From Voacanga thouarsii (lineage: Eukaryota; Streptophyta; Magnoliopsida; Gentianales; Apocynaceae), in contig JANUWF010002362.1 in assembly GCA_026120185.1 (NCBI GenBank), forward strand, positions 992,001 to 1,056,000: 64,000 bases of DNA. The letters are read 5' to 3'. Positions 1 to 11,079 of this stretch are shown piece after piece; the stretch's first letter is position 1; each line of letters opens with the position of its first letter. The position numbers and the translations under genes were made by a program. Under the pieces are notes generated by a model. That model had not been told where the DNA came from and did no database searches. It saw nothing but the letters and a program-made list of their open reading frames with translations.

Positions 1-432
1 AATAAGTTAAAATTTTAAAATTGAGAAAATGCCCTAAGTGAGCCAACACCGGTTTGTCGAAAGAAGCCAACGTCGATTGTATTTGGCCAAAATTAGCCAA
101 TTAGCCGAGAAGAGCCGACACTGATTTACCTTGCTTGGCCAGTACTGGTTGTGTCCTGTTTTTCCCACAACCATTTTCTTTTCTTGTCTTCAGCTACTCT
201 TTGTAATTCTTTGGTTTTCTACACAAATTGTTAGGTAGGTTTAGCTTCTTTTGAGCCTCTTTTTAGCACCCATGTCTTCACCTATGTCTTGGCTCTTGGT
301 TGGTTGGCTTTGATGTCTCTAAATCCTTTTTGAAGCCTCTTGAAAATAAGTCTCATCCAAGAAGCCATGAGTTGTGACTTGGACCTCCCTTCTTTTTTGG
401 TGTGGCCTTCGTGCCTTTGACGATTTCTATCA
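1..432 (-). repeat. NA3 3' LTR (partial, start outside window)
   Basis: This is the inner part of an LTR of the same family as 6501-7654 and 60796-61856. The match is the CTATCA end at 427-432 followed by a pyrimidine run, which on the minus strand reads as a polypurine tract then TGATAG. It contains four degenerate GC-rich quasi-palindromes between about 45 and 155. The element reads on the minus strand, so this is its 3' LTR. Confidence 0.6.
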
Positions 433-1835
433 TTTCTCCCTTCATTATATTGATTCGCCCTCGAATTGGCACTTATATAAAAATTTAAACAAGAATTTTA
501 GGTGAAGTTAAAAAGTTAAAATCTTGATTCTCAATATGCTCTTTGTTATCTCTCATCACTGCCTATATTTTTCCTCTTATCTTACCTCCACTCTCTTTTC
601 TTTGCTCACCTTTTTGTTTATTTCTCTTTTTTTCTCTCTCAAATTTGAGGAGGTTACTCTATTTTCAACTATCTCTTCTTTCCCTTTCTCATCTTATCCC
701 CATTTTCTTCTTTTGTTTTCCCCTTATCTTCTTTTCTCTCAATCCTATTTCCCTCCATTTTTTCTCTCGTTTTCTTTTCTTTCTTCCTCAAAATATTTTG
801 ATCTTTTATAACCGCACTAGGGGATAATGGAATCAAAGTGAACTTTTTTTCATTCTTCTTCAAAGTATAAGTATTTTCCCTCCATTTGTAGACTATATCT
901 TTATCAAAAATCCAAGGTCTTTCCAACAAAATATGCCTAACGTGCATAGGATATGCATCACATAACACTTCATCATGGCACCCACATGCCAAATTCAACC
1001 TTGGCTTACTTACTCTCCTTAACTTTTCTACAATTGTTCAACCAATGGAGCATATAAGGACTAGGGTATTTCAAGTTTTCTAGCTTCAATTCCTCCACCA
1101 ATATAGCAGTAATCAAATTTTTACAATTTCTGCCATCAATAAGCACACTACTTATTTTTTTTCTTGATAAGATACCTTGAAAAGAAAATATTTTCCCTTT
1201 TCATTTCATCTCCTTCTTCACCTTTAGAAGCATCCTCAACTCTTTTTGCTACTCCAACCAATGGACAAGTTAGCTCATTATCACCCTTCTTTTATGACTT
1301 GCTTTGTCCATTCTAAGTTTTTCTTTTCTCATATTTCTTGATTTATTAATAGAGAATTGGTAAAATTGGTTTGCTTGGGGTTTATTGTCATTCGGACCTC
1401 TAGAACTTATTTCTCAATATTACCATCTTATGCCCTATAAAATCTCCTATTTCCCAACTTATTGAGATAATTAAATATTGTGTGCCTATAGGTGCAATCT
1501 TTTTTACTTTTTTGCATCTTATCCTTCCTCCATTATAGCCTATTAGGATAATTGTAAACATAATGGCCTTATCCTTAGCAATACAGCAACCATACTCCCT
1601 TATCTTTTGCACATACTTCATCAACTTCTACACTCCACTCTTTAAATGATTTTTCAAACCACCTCTTGCTCTTTTTTGAGGTCCTCCTCCCACAAAAATT
1701 CTATCACTCTCATAATATATATGCCCATAATTTTTCTTTTCATATCTACTATTCCTTTTCTCCACTAGTGTTTTACCCTTCATCACAATCGTATAACATT
1801 TCACAACCATCTTCGTATCTTGTTAAGCATAAATA
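433..1835 (-). pseudogene. NA3 gag-protease remnant (non-autonomous gypsy-type)
   Basis: Read on the minus strand this is a decayed gag-protease polyprotein. The aspartic protease lies near 850-1140: an LIDGRNCKN active-site-like stretch (about 1110-1137) retains the aspartate, and downstream come PMHVRHILLERPW and the linker LIPLSPSAV, all typical of plant Ty3/gypsy proteases. A Lys/Glu-rich tail follows (669-800). A gag part (about 1628-1810) matches the NA1 gag through a GPQK...GGL segment. Stops interrupt the frame. There is no reverse transcriptase or integrase between the protease and the LTR. The CACTA end at 1836 cuts off the 5' side. Confidence 0.65.
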
Positions 1836-1855
1836 TACAATGGGAAAACTCCCTT
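1836..1855 (+). repeat. CACTA-1 left terminal inverted repeat (degenerate)
   Basis: TACAATGGGAAAA pairs with the right terminus (CACTACGGGAAAA on the minus strand) at 10 of 13 positions. The ATA just outside (1833-1835) matches the ATA outside the right end. Confidence 0.65.
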
Positions 1856-2560
1856 TTAGAGATGAAAATATTTCATCTCTAAACACTAAATTTTATCTCT
1901 AAATTAACGTTAAAGATGAAACACAGACAAAATGGGTATGGTCTCTAAAAGAGGTGTCTTTAATTAGACACGAACTGAAAATTTGGTCTCTAAATTATAG
2001 AGATGAAAATAATTCATCTCTAAATTATTAGTATCCATCTCTAAATTATCAAGTCAAATAAAGAAGTTAATGCTTATTAGAGTTGAAACTTTCATCTCTA
2101 AGCCGTCTCTATTTTAGAGATGGACAAAAAAGATTCGTCTCTAAAATAGAGATGGAACAAATTTTTATCTCTATTTTGACTCTATTAGGAGACAAATTTT
2201 TTAGACTAACCAAAATAATTTTTTATCTCCATTTAGAAACAAAAAAAAAAATGGAGACCAATTCTTTCGTCACTAATTAGAGACAAATTTGAAATATTTT
2301 ATCTCTAACATAAAGACCAGTTTTGTCACTATTTTGACTCGACTTAGAGACAAATTTTTTAGACCAATCAAAATTATCTTTTGACTCCATCTAGAAACAA
2401 AAATTAGAGACCACTTTGTCTATCACTATCTTGGAGACCATTTTTTCATCTCCATTCTAACTATACTTTCATAGAACATAGAAACAAAAATAAGAGACAA
2501 AAATGTGAGATTCTATTTTAGAGATAAAAATAATAGTATATTCAATAATCCTAATACAAT
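1850..2560. repeat. CACTA-1 left subterminal repeats
   Basis: Dense short repeats of the type TTTAGAGAT, CATCTCTAAA and GAGACAAATTTTTTAGAC occur in both orientations. In known CACTA elements such subterminal repeats bind the TnpA-type transposase. Open frames here are low-complexity and not genes. Confidence 0.75.
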
Positions 2561-4596
2561 GTGTAACATTACAAAACATTAGAAACAAAATATAGTACTA
2601 AAAAGGTCTACAAAAAAATTATAGAGATATTACTACAATCTCTATTTACTCATCATATTCAGGTGTGTCATGGCCATCATCTCTTTGATGTTACCTCTTG
2701 GGACTCTTGGGAATCCTTTCTCTATTTGCATACATTCAAGAAATCGTCCCTTACAATATAAAAATAAAAGGCACACATTAAAGACCCAGAGATTGCTTAA
2801 TATATTTCAGAATGCCAGAAGTACTTGCATATGAAGGGTAGTAGGACAATCAAAGAGGATTAGCCAATAGTTCAAAATCAACAAGATGAAATTCATATTT
2901 ACTATTAATAGGAGTGACCATAAATTGCATCCAAGATAACCTGAATCATTTAGCAATTTACAATTTTTTTTTTTTGGGAGGGGGGGGGGGGAGGCTAAAA
3001 AACTAAGAAGGTGCCACTATTAAGCAACTCATACAAACTATCTTCAATCAAATAGTTTCCGGCTCAATATGCTAGCATCTACCAAAACTGTGGTTGTAAC
3101 TTGTAAACATAAGATGACACTAAAGTACAACAACATCTATAGCTGCATTCAAGCATAACCTGCAAGAATTTTTTGTTGATATACTAGAAACGTATAATTT
3201 TTCTTTCTATTGTAGAAAAAACCATATGGACAAAAGTAAAATGCCTCATTATTTTGCAAAACTCATAATTTTGAACTTAAGATTCAACACATGTACAAAA
3301 CTATGAATTTATCTTCTGCATTAGCATATGATTTAGGAAAAAATTGCAATTGCACTTTCATTAATTACATGATCCCAAAAACTCGACAATGCTAGTCAGA
3401 CAAGTAATTCCAAAATACCAGAATCTGCCCACTGTGAAAGGTAACATTAAAAGTAGAAAAGTGCAACAATTCACCCCAATCTCACAATGTCTTATTCCAA
3501 CATCACAATGCAATCATAGGCCTGGCACAAAAAGAAACCACAATCAAATAGATCGCTAAAGAACATATATCTAGTTTATAACTTTTTTATTTATAGTCCA
3601 CAATTAAGAAATAATAATAATAACACTCTCTTCATAGGCATTGGGATGCATGTCCAAAAGCAATAAGCAAACGAACAACAGTGGCTTGACTTTTATCTCC
3701 TCTTTTAATCCTCAAAAGGCTATGACACAAAGGACTATTTAGTCTTTTTCCTCTCAATGCACCTATCAATATTCTCATCTTTGGTTGAAAATTCACATAA
3801 AGGCAGTTTGATGGATGAATTAGGAAGTTCAAATTTAAGAAATAGTAAGCATAAAGGCTATTCCCCTAAAAATAATGAATTAGGAAGTTCTATGTAGTAT
3901 CAAACTAAAACTGCTATTCAAACTATAATTAACATTGATCCCTAAATGAGGAATAGTACAAAACACCTGCTTCACTTATTGAAAATTAAAATATGCCCAA
4001 TTCATTTCAAAACTATAATTGGTGACTAAGAATGTTTTGAATCACAGTGGAAATAGCCAAACCTAATTAGATGGTAGAGAAAAAATATATGCATTACTAG
4101 AAGCAATAGGATTAATAATGCACACTCTGTGTTACTTCTCAAATTTTCAACCAAACTAGCCAAAAGACCACAAAATCCTACTTTAGCAGTTAAAGAATTT
4201 ACAACATAAGTAAAAGGTATACAACCACAAGCATAAAAGGGTATACGGACCAAAACTGAACCACTAATCACAATAATCACACCATAGAAGAGCTTACTAG
4301 TTTTAATCTTTACCATGTACTTCACAACCTTCGGCGGTTCTAGATCCAAAAGTTTATTACACCGTACAAATAAATAAATACATAACAATTCAACAAAACA
4401 GCAACCCTCCTAACTCATAAAGATCACATTTTTTGCCAATAATAAACCAAGTAATTACATGAAAACTGGCTAAAACAAAAAACTTTATGAAAAAATAATA
4501 ATGAAAAAAAATCACAAGAATATATATATATATATTTTGGAAGGGTCTGCAAGGGGGAAAAGGATAAGGATGTATATCAGGAAATGTTAGACATAC
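2561..4596 (-). other. CACTA-1 interior, no confident gene
   Basis: This AT-rich stretch has a mixed A/T then G homopolymer run near 2965-2993. On the minus strand 2641-2750 can be read as a terminal exon-like frame (ending ...AMTHLNMMSK, stop) preceded by a pyrimidine-rich tract and AG, and 3632-3832 is an open frame of 66 codons that I do not recognise. Both lie downstream of the exon at 4597-4818 on the same strand, so they could be later exons of one captured gene or of a decayed transposase. I cannot decide between these. Confidence 0.3.
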
Positions 4597-4818
4597 CTTG
4601 AGCTTGGTTAATAAGATCATGACGGGAATGAAATGGAGAAAGACGTCGGCCATGGCTATGGCAGTGTTGCGCTTCCAGTGTTTGGGCCTGCAGCAAGGGC
4701 CACCAGGCATGCTCTAGACTTTGCTCCTGAAATCACCTCTGCCATGTCCATGGGCCCCTTTATCATGGTGGTGGTGGAATCTAAATAGTGAGAAGCTGGA
4801 AGTGAATCTCTTTTGCTC
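4597..4818 (-). pseudogene. Exon of a small His-rich plant protein captured in CACTA-1
   Basis: The minus-strand frame has a His-rich start (HHHHDKGAHGHG, about 4741-4776), then DFRSKV, an in-frame TAG (4714-4716), then SMPGGPCCRPKHWKRNTAIAM and a hydrophobic stretch ending LLTKLK. A consensus 5' splice donor (GTATGT, minus strand of 4591-4596) follows directly. The arrangement of His-rich head, CRPKHWKRNT motif and single hydrophobic segment suggests a small plant organellar-membrane protein, but I cannot name the family with confidence. The stop could be a TGG-to-TAG change. The exon lies in a CACTA element, a class known to pick up gene fragments, and SIRE-A is inserted just upstream of it. 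Confidence 0.45.
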
Positions 4819-4896
4819 CATTTCGGCAACAATAGCTAGAGGAGAGAGTTCAAATTTGTAAAAGTCGTGAATTTTGAAGCTTTTAGGGAGCCATTT

Positions 4897-6278
4897 TGTT
4901 AGCCCAAAGGGCTTTCTTATGTGTTTTGATAAATGATAAACATTGACGTGAACTAACATGTGTGATTTGTATGTGATAAGATTTTTAGATTATCACATGT
5001 TTGACCACAGTTCCTCAAGTCTTACAAAAAGGATTGCTAAGCAACTTATAGATAATGAAGTGCAAGAAGGATTGATTAAGTCAAGATCCTATCTAAAGAA
5101 ATTGCATACCATGAATGCTTTTGAAGAATTATAGACTAGGAAATTATGGTTAAGGTATTATTTGTATTTCCTATATCTCTTTACCTTACGTTCAATTTAT
5201 TTCATATTGAAACACTCAAAGTCATTTCAAAAAGAGGGTAGTTTTAATCTAGTTTTTTTATTACAAAAAGAACTTTAGAAGAAAAGCTTTTGACTCTATA
5301 GAAACTTAGTTGAATGGTTTTGGACGAATCTCTGGATCCAAAGTCTATTTCCAAATGTCTAAATTTAAAGTTATTCAAAATATACTTTCTAGTATAGAGT
5401 GTTTTTTTGGACGCACAATTTTTCATCATGTGAGCCCAAAATTCTGCAAAACCTATCAACAACAATTAGTCATTACTAGTTGTTGTAGTCTTGATCTTTA
5501 CCCCTAAAAAGCCATTTAAATGCAATTTTCTATAGGGATTCGTACTAACACTTTCAAAAACATCCTAAGACACTTGAAAAATAAAAATCCTTCATCTACA
5601 TTGTGCTTCAAAGTGAGATCTATTGCTCTAAAAGTAAAAAGGTAAAGCTGCTTTAGTTGGTGTATATTTACTCAATCTATGAACTATTTCTATATTCTCT
5701 TTTTAATTTGACTCATGTTAAGGTTTAAGAAGTAATACCCAGTTGGGGTGAGCCTTGATTGTTTGGTGTATAGAGGTTGGGAGTAAAACCAAGTATCATG
5801 ACCCTCTATTGTAAGATTGATATTTCCCACCACCATTGATTTGAGAAAAAGATTTTAGTAGCTGAGTTAAAATCCTTAAGTGCATGCTTAAGGTAGTGGA
5901 TATAGATCATTTGAGGATCGAACTATTATAAATCTCTGGGTCCATTCTCTAGCATTTATTTTGAATCCTATAACTGAAATTTCACTATTTATCTGATTAG
6001 AAAACATAGGATTCCTATCTACATTTACTGATTTAGTTAAAGATATTTGTGTTGATGAGTGAACTAGTTGATGATGCACTATATGTCTTCTTTGACATAG
6101 TCTATGCTTTTATTATTTAGTAAAACTATAAAAGATCCCCCGACTGCATTTAAATCTGAATAGAAAAGCTTCTTTTTTGAAATATATCTATTTTAGATTT
6201 CTTTCTAGATATTCGAAGGTTTTGAAAATTTTGTAGTTGTTTTCCATGGACCTTATTCACCCCCTCTAAGATTTATTA
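4897..6278 (+). repeat. SIRE-A 5' LTR
   Basis: It begins TGTTAGCCC and ends at AAGATTTATTA, where the partner LTR ends AAGGTTTATCA, so the terminal CA has decayed to TA. The TATA box found in the partner (41277-41284) is mutated here to CCTAAAAAG (about 5503-5511). Two hairpin units lie at 5720-5758 and 5771-5808. Confidence 0.85.
5720..5808 (+). promoter_or_regulatory. SIRE-A leader hairpin pair (5' LTR)
   Basis: Unit a (5720-5758) pairs TAAGG with CCTTG (one wobble) around an inner CCC/GGG stem. Unit b (5771-5808) pairs TAGAGG with CCTCTA around a TAAAACC core; its partner in the other LTR has an inner ACC/GGT pair that has decayed here. The same units occur in the right LTR at 41492-41581. 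Confidence 0.5.
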
Positions 6279-6280
6279 AT

Positions 6281-6292
6281 TGGTATCAGAGC
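6281..6292 (+). promoter_or_regulatory. SIRE-A primer binding site (tRNA-Met type)
   Basis: TGGTATCAGAGC lies two bases after the 5' LTR. It is the usual plant copia primer site, complementary to the 3' end of initiator tRNA-Met. Confidence 0.9.
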
Positions 6293-6340
6293 ATTGGTCT
6301 ATATTATTTTCGGCCTAACAACTTTGTAAGAAAGATCTAG

Positions 6341-6500
6341 CTGGCAAACACTTCGACCTTACTAGACATTGAAGGGTCTTCAACAAACCGACCACTATTG
6401 CTCAATGGGAGCAACTATACCTTTTGAAAAAATAGAATGAAGATCTACGTATACTCAATCAATTTCAAGCTATGGAATCTAATTGAAAAGGGACTATTTG
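6341..6500 (+). pseudogene. gag: SIRE-A gag, N-terminal piece
   Basis: Translation gives EGSSTNRPLLLNGSNYTF then KNRMKIYVYSINF, closely matching the SIRE-B Gag start (20313). The start codon is CTG (6341) where SIRE-B has ATG, and a TGG codon has become TGA in the YTFW motif. The frame stops at 6500, where NA1 is inserted, and resumes near 35141 in the same gag region. Confidence 0.8.
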
Positions 6501-7654
6501 TGATACAAGCTTGGGAGCACCAAAATTTGGAAATTAGACTCAAGAACAAATACCCAAGAATTGGTCATCCAATTCTATACCAAAATGCCTATAAAGTAAT
6601 AACCCTAGCTGAATGAACAACTAGAACCCAAATTCTAATACGATTTGGTCAACTACTTTAATGCCTAAACACCCTTGAATCTACAAAGAATTCAAGAACA
6701 AATGGGATGGAAAAAAGTAGGCACCCTTCTAGGTTTCCTAACAAGAATACTAGAAAAGAATAAATCCATCCAATACCCAGATGAAGAAATAAGTTGGATT
6801 AACACAAAGAATTTAGAAACTCTAAATAAAGGTGGGTCTAATTTATTTGCTTGGTCTTGATATGAAGAACTAATGAGGAATTCTCTTCTTAAAGAGTTCA
6901 ACACTCTATTCTCTCTTTGAAATTTGAAATCCGAAAAACTATTACAAAAGAAGCTATAATAGGTATTTATAGGCCCCAAGTTGTCCTAACTGATTAGCAA
7001 ACAAGCAAAGGAATTTGATGGCCTTAATACAAGTTTTTTAATCCTATTACATCCCTTAAAATAGGTTAAAATATAATAAAAGTTGTAAAAATTAAATTAC
7101 ATGTGAAAATGCTAAAAATACAAAAAATAGCCAAAATTCTAGGACGAACCCGACTGGACCTGGTGCCGAGTCCAAGGACTACGCCCGACACAAGGTGTAA
7201 TATGCCCAGGGACTATTTGTCACTAGATTAGGACCGGCACTGGGTCCTTCACTCTCGACCGGCACCGGGTGGGCTCTGGGCATCCTTCCCTATTTTTTTG
7301 CACTTCAAAACTTGCTCCTTAGACCTCCTTTCCACTTCTCTGTGTTTCTTTAATCTGCTAAATGAAACGTTGGTTTTCTTGAGCCCTTTTTGATACTCCT
7401 TTGGGCTTCAATCCTTGTTTAAAGGTTAACTTGATCCTCCACATGGATTTTTTCTTTTGTTGTGCATCTTTTGGCCCTTTCATTTCGATCCATCTGTTCA
7501 CAATCTTCTTGGACCTAAGTTTGTTGAATTTATTGTCTTCAAAGCTCCCTTGATTCCTCTTGAATGTTGCTCTTACCCATAGCACCATGAAGTATGAATT
7601 TATCATTCTTCTCCCTTCTTGAAAATGGACATCATGCTAATTTGATTCCTATCA
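6501..7654 (-). repeat. NA1 3' LTR
   Basis: This is 1154 bp, TGATAC...CCTATCA. It contains four GC-rich quasi-palindromes at about 7155-7174, 7180-7199, 7230-7248 and 7256-7273. By eye it differs from the other LTR at about 14% of the first 200 bases. Confidence 0.85.
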
Positions 7655-7668
7655 TTTCCCCCTTCTTG
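7655..7668 (-). promoter_or_regulatory. NA1 polypurine tract
   Basis: On the minus strand this reads TTCAAGAAGGGGGAAA directly before the LTR start TGATAG, the position of a plus-strand priming site. Confidence 0.75.
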
Positions 7669-9469
7669 AAGATGATTCATCTTTGAATCGATACCTGCAT
7701 TACAATTTAAACAAGACATGTTGTGTGAAGGTAAAACATTTGGCTTTGGGTCCTCAACAACTCCCTTGTTTTCTCTCTTCTCAACCCAAGCCCTCAACTT
7801 CATTTTACCTCCACTCATTTTCTTTTTCTCAACCTCTTGTTTAGCTCCTTTTTGCACCACATTACTTTATGTTTGCTTCTCTCTATTCTCTTTTACTCTC
7901 CTCTCTTCCCCTTTTACCTCAAACATTTTCATCTCATCTCCCTTCTCATTTAAATTTCTCTCTTCTCTTCTTACACTCTTCTTTTCTTCCTTTTTCTCTT
8001 TTCTTTTCTTTTCCTTCTCTCTCTCAAGGTTTTGATCCTTTGTAACCTCTCTAGGGGACATTGGGAGAAAGGTAAACTTCTTTCCCTCTTTCCTCAAGGC
8101 ATAAGTGTTTTTCTCCTATCGTGCATCACCTATCTATCATAGGTCTAAGGCCTTCCCAATAATAACTCTCCAACATTTATGGGCATTACATCACAAAGTA
8201 CCTTGTCTTCATAATTTTCAATACTAAATGTAACCTTGGCTTATTTGTTTACCTTCACCTCACCATAATCATTGACCTATTGAAGCTTGTATGGCTTGGG
8301 ATGCTTCATGGTCTCTATACCTAACTCTTCTACTAATGTAGTACTTATCACATTTGTACAACTTACATAATCTATCATCATACTATATGGCCTTTGATTA
8401 ATTTTACATCTCGAGGAGAAAATATTTTCCCTTTGGGAATCATTCATATCCTCAACAACATTAGTATCCAAGACTCTACTACCAACACCAATTAATGAAT
8501 TTCTTTGCCAAACCACTTTTCCCCTTTCACTATCTACTCTATCTTTAGGTTTTATGGTCTCCCTAGGAAATAGTGTTGGTGATTCACTCTTCACAATATT
8601 ACATTCTCCTTCGTTCTCTCGTTGATGTGAGCTCTCTCCCAATTCATAGTTACTTGAAGAATTTCTGGGACCTTCATCTTTAGTGCATATTTGCTCCTCA
8701 TCAGCCACATCGTTATCATGCTCAACCCCTTATTTATTATCCCCATGTTAGTCTTCACTCTCTTGTTTTAATAGACTTTCCCCAACTTCTTCATGTTTTT
8801 CCTCACCCCTTTTATTTTGCAATTCTCTTTCTTTGGCTTCTTCTTCTACCTTCTCTTCTTTCTCAATTTCTTGTAGCTCATGTTGTTCACTCTTTTCAAA
8901 CCCTTGCTCCTCTCTATTCTTTTCCTCATATTGTTCTCTCACATCTCAAATCTTTTGTTCAATTAGAAACATTGCAAACTAAAGGACTCCCAAGAACAAG
9001 TAGGTGAAGTGTGTTCATAACTAGAACAATACTTACAAGAACTTACCTCATTTCTTTGCAACTTATCCCTACCTCCTCGACTTTTTCTTCTTGGAAAATC
9101 ACATGCATTAATCCCAACAAGTAGAACAAACATAATCTTGCTTTCTTCTCAAACCACTCTTGGAAGAATTTTTTAATACACTTATTTCCCTTGGCTCGGA
9201 TATTTTTGGACATTCATAGGAAGTGTGTGTATAGCTAGGATAAATATAGCACCCCTACTCCCTCTCTTTTTGCATACCACTCTTTGTCCTTTGCAAGCCA
9301 CTCCTTGAATATTTTTGTGGTCCTTCATCATGTTCTTCCAAATACTTCATGCTCTCATAGCATCCTCTTCATATCCCCAAACATACTCATCATTCCTATC
9401 ATAACTATTTCTAGTTGAACAAGGCTTTTCATGGCAATCATATCCTGCACTTTCATTCCAACTAGCCAT
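7655..9469 (-). pseudogene. NA1 gag-protease polyprotein (broken)
   Basis: Reading the minus strand from an ATG at 9469 (MASWNESAGYDC): a gag part with a CX2CX4HX4C zinc knuckle (CKYCSSYEHTSPTC, about 8995-9036), an acidic/basic coiled linker (8748-8942), then an aspartic protease segment (8277-8708; CTNVISTTLVEELGIETMKH, PKPYKLQ). The active-site loop reads MIDYVSCTN, so the Gly after Asp is lost. After the protease comes FLPMSPREV and a Lys/Glu tail (7867-8097), and the frame runs to CNAGIDSKMNHLQEGG across the polypurine tract. Several stops separate the pieces. No polymerase domains exist between protease and LTR, and the same layout recurs in NA2 and NA3. Confidence 0.75.
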
Positions 9470-11060
9470 AGTGAACCTTTGCTTTCAAGATAATTACCCA
9501 CAAAAATTTAAGTAGAAAACACAAAAGGAATTTCTTACTTCACTCCCTTGTGTGTTTACACTCTTTCAATGACACTCTTCTATCATGTATACTCTCTTTT
9601 GGCTTTTATCAAAATGTGCTCACCTTCTTACCTTTTCCACACTCTCAATTCCATACTCAAGTTCTTCTCGAAGCCTCCCTAATCTAAAGGATTTAGTTCC
9701 ATTAGCAAAAGCCAACAAAATTCCAAGGGTTCAAGAAAAAAGAAGTTCCTAAGAAGAAATGATCTATCTCTAGATGGATTACAAGAATGAGACTCAATCA
9801 ATCAAGAATTTCAAGCAATAAGTTGTCACACAAACTTTAGGATTTCTCAAGAAGATGTATAGTGACAACACTAGTCAAGCACCACAAGGATTCAAATAAA
9901 TGAGGACACTAAGGAATAGGACTCAAGATTGGCAATGTTTAATTCAATCCCAAGTATCTCAAGAAGATATCAATCTAAATATTTAACCTGCCAAAAATAA
10001 GAAGTATATCAATTAAGTTCAATGGAAGTGATAAATGTAAGCTAAGAACCCTTACAAGACTTTTTAAAGACACAAGCATTTCATCAAACACTTAGTAGGC
10101 AACTAGTTCCAATGAGGATTTTCAAATGTTAGGATGCTATCACAAACTTCAAAAGTTCAATTTAATGATTAATCAACTCACTTAAAACACTGATAACACA
10201 AGGAGTTCAATAGCTTAAAGAGTTGAATTGATATAACCCAAGATGCACCAATTTGTTTTTCAAGCTATTAGACAATTCACAAGAAAATTTGCTAATAGCA
10301 ATTAGAAAGTTTAATTCCACAAAAATCAAGTTAACAAGTAAGAAAATCTATAGAGATTCAATAAACAAAGCTTTGGTTGTCATAGAAGCACAATCCTAAG
10401 TTATGAAACCACACATCACACACTTAGTGTGCAACCTCACAACTCAAGGTAATTTAAAATTTTCAACCATATAGCCACTCCAATACTCAAGATTCACAAG
10501 TAAAACTCAATCTCAATAATAGATATAACATCAAAGAGCAATTTCACAGCAATAACATGGACAAATTTTGAGTTTTAAAGCTCACAAAAATAGCACAAAA
10601 AGGAGTTACGGGATTTTTTTTTTCTGTGTTCAGAATTTTTGTAGCAAAATACCCAATAAACCTTAAGATTTCTACAATTTATCACCACAAATTGCTACCT
10701 AAATATTAGCTAAACATGTAGACTCAATTTCACAACAAACACATGGCTAAATTTTAAGTATTCAACTCTCAAAAATATCAAGAAAATGAATTACGGGATT
10801 CAAATTTGCAGTAATGGTTTATATGAGATATCCACCTTGTTTGAGCACAAAATCAACAAACATTAATTGCCAAATGATTCCTTAAATTATACCAACATAT
10901 AGGATAAATTGAACATCAAGTTCATGGAATAATTTTGAGTTCCAAGCATTTAAAAATAACACCTAAAAAAGTGACGAAAATCAGAAAATTTTCAACAAGC
11001 TCTTAAAGAAGGTTGTACCTTTTGCACAAAGAAAGTTATGTGGATAAGAATTAACACAAC
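9470..11060 (-). other. NA1 untranslated leader with imperfect 185-bp repeats
   Basis: About 1.6 kb of AT-rich sequence has no usable frame. Three diverged copies of a roughly 185-bp unit start near 10540, 10725 and 10905; each has a short ACATGG-like word, then AAATTTTGAGT or a similar word, then AAAAATA, then (in two copies) TTACGGGATT. Long structured leaders are common in defective LTR elements. Confidence 0.5.
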
Positions 11061-11076
11061 CTGGCTCTGATACTAA
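11061..11076 (-). promoter_or_regulatory. NA1 primer binding site
   Basis: The minus strand reads TATCAGAGCCAG just after the 5' LTR. It corresponds to the tRNA-Met site TGGTATCAGAGCC with the first bases altered (AGTATCAGAGCC). Confidence 0.75.
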
Positions 11077-11079
11077 TTT

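Noticed and set aside
524..827. Two overlapping plus-strand frames rich in Phe, Ser and Leu
   Set aside because: They are the complement of the Lys/Glu-rich tail of the minus-strand gag-protease remnant. The same shadow appears at 7718-8035 and 61968-62309.
3632..3832. 66-codon minus-strand frame as a host gene
   Set aside because: It has a start and stop but no family I recognise. It could be an exon of the captured fragment, so it is noted only in the region description.
4026..4710. Two adjacent minus-strand frames of 106-120 codons
   Set aside because: Only the N-terminal part of one (4597-4710) is exon-like. After the splice donor the frame runs into AT-rich sequence with a hydrophobic translation and no motif.
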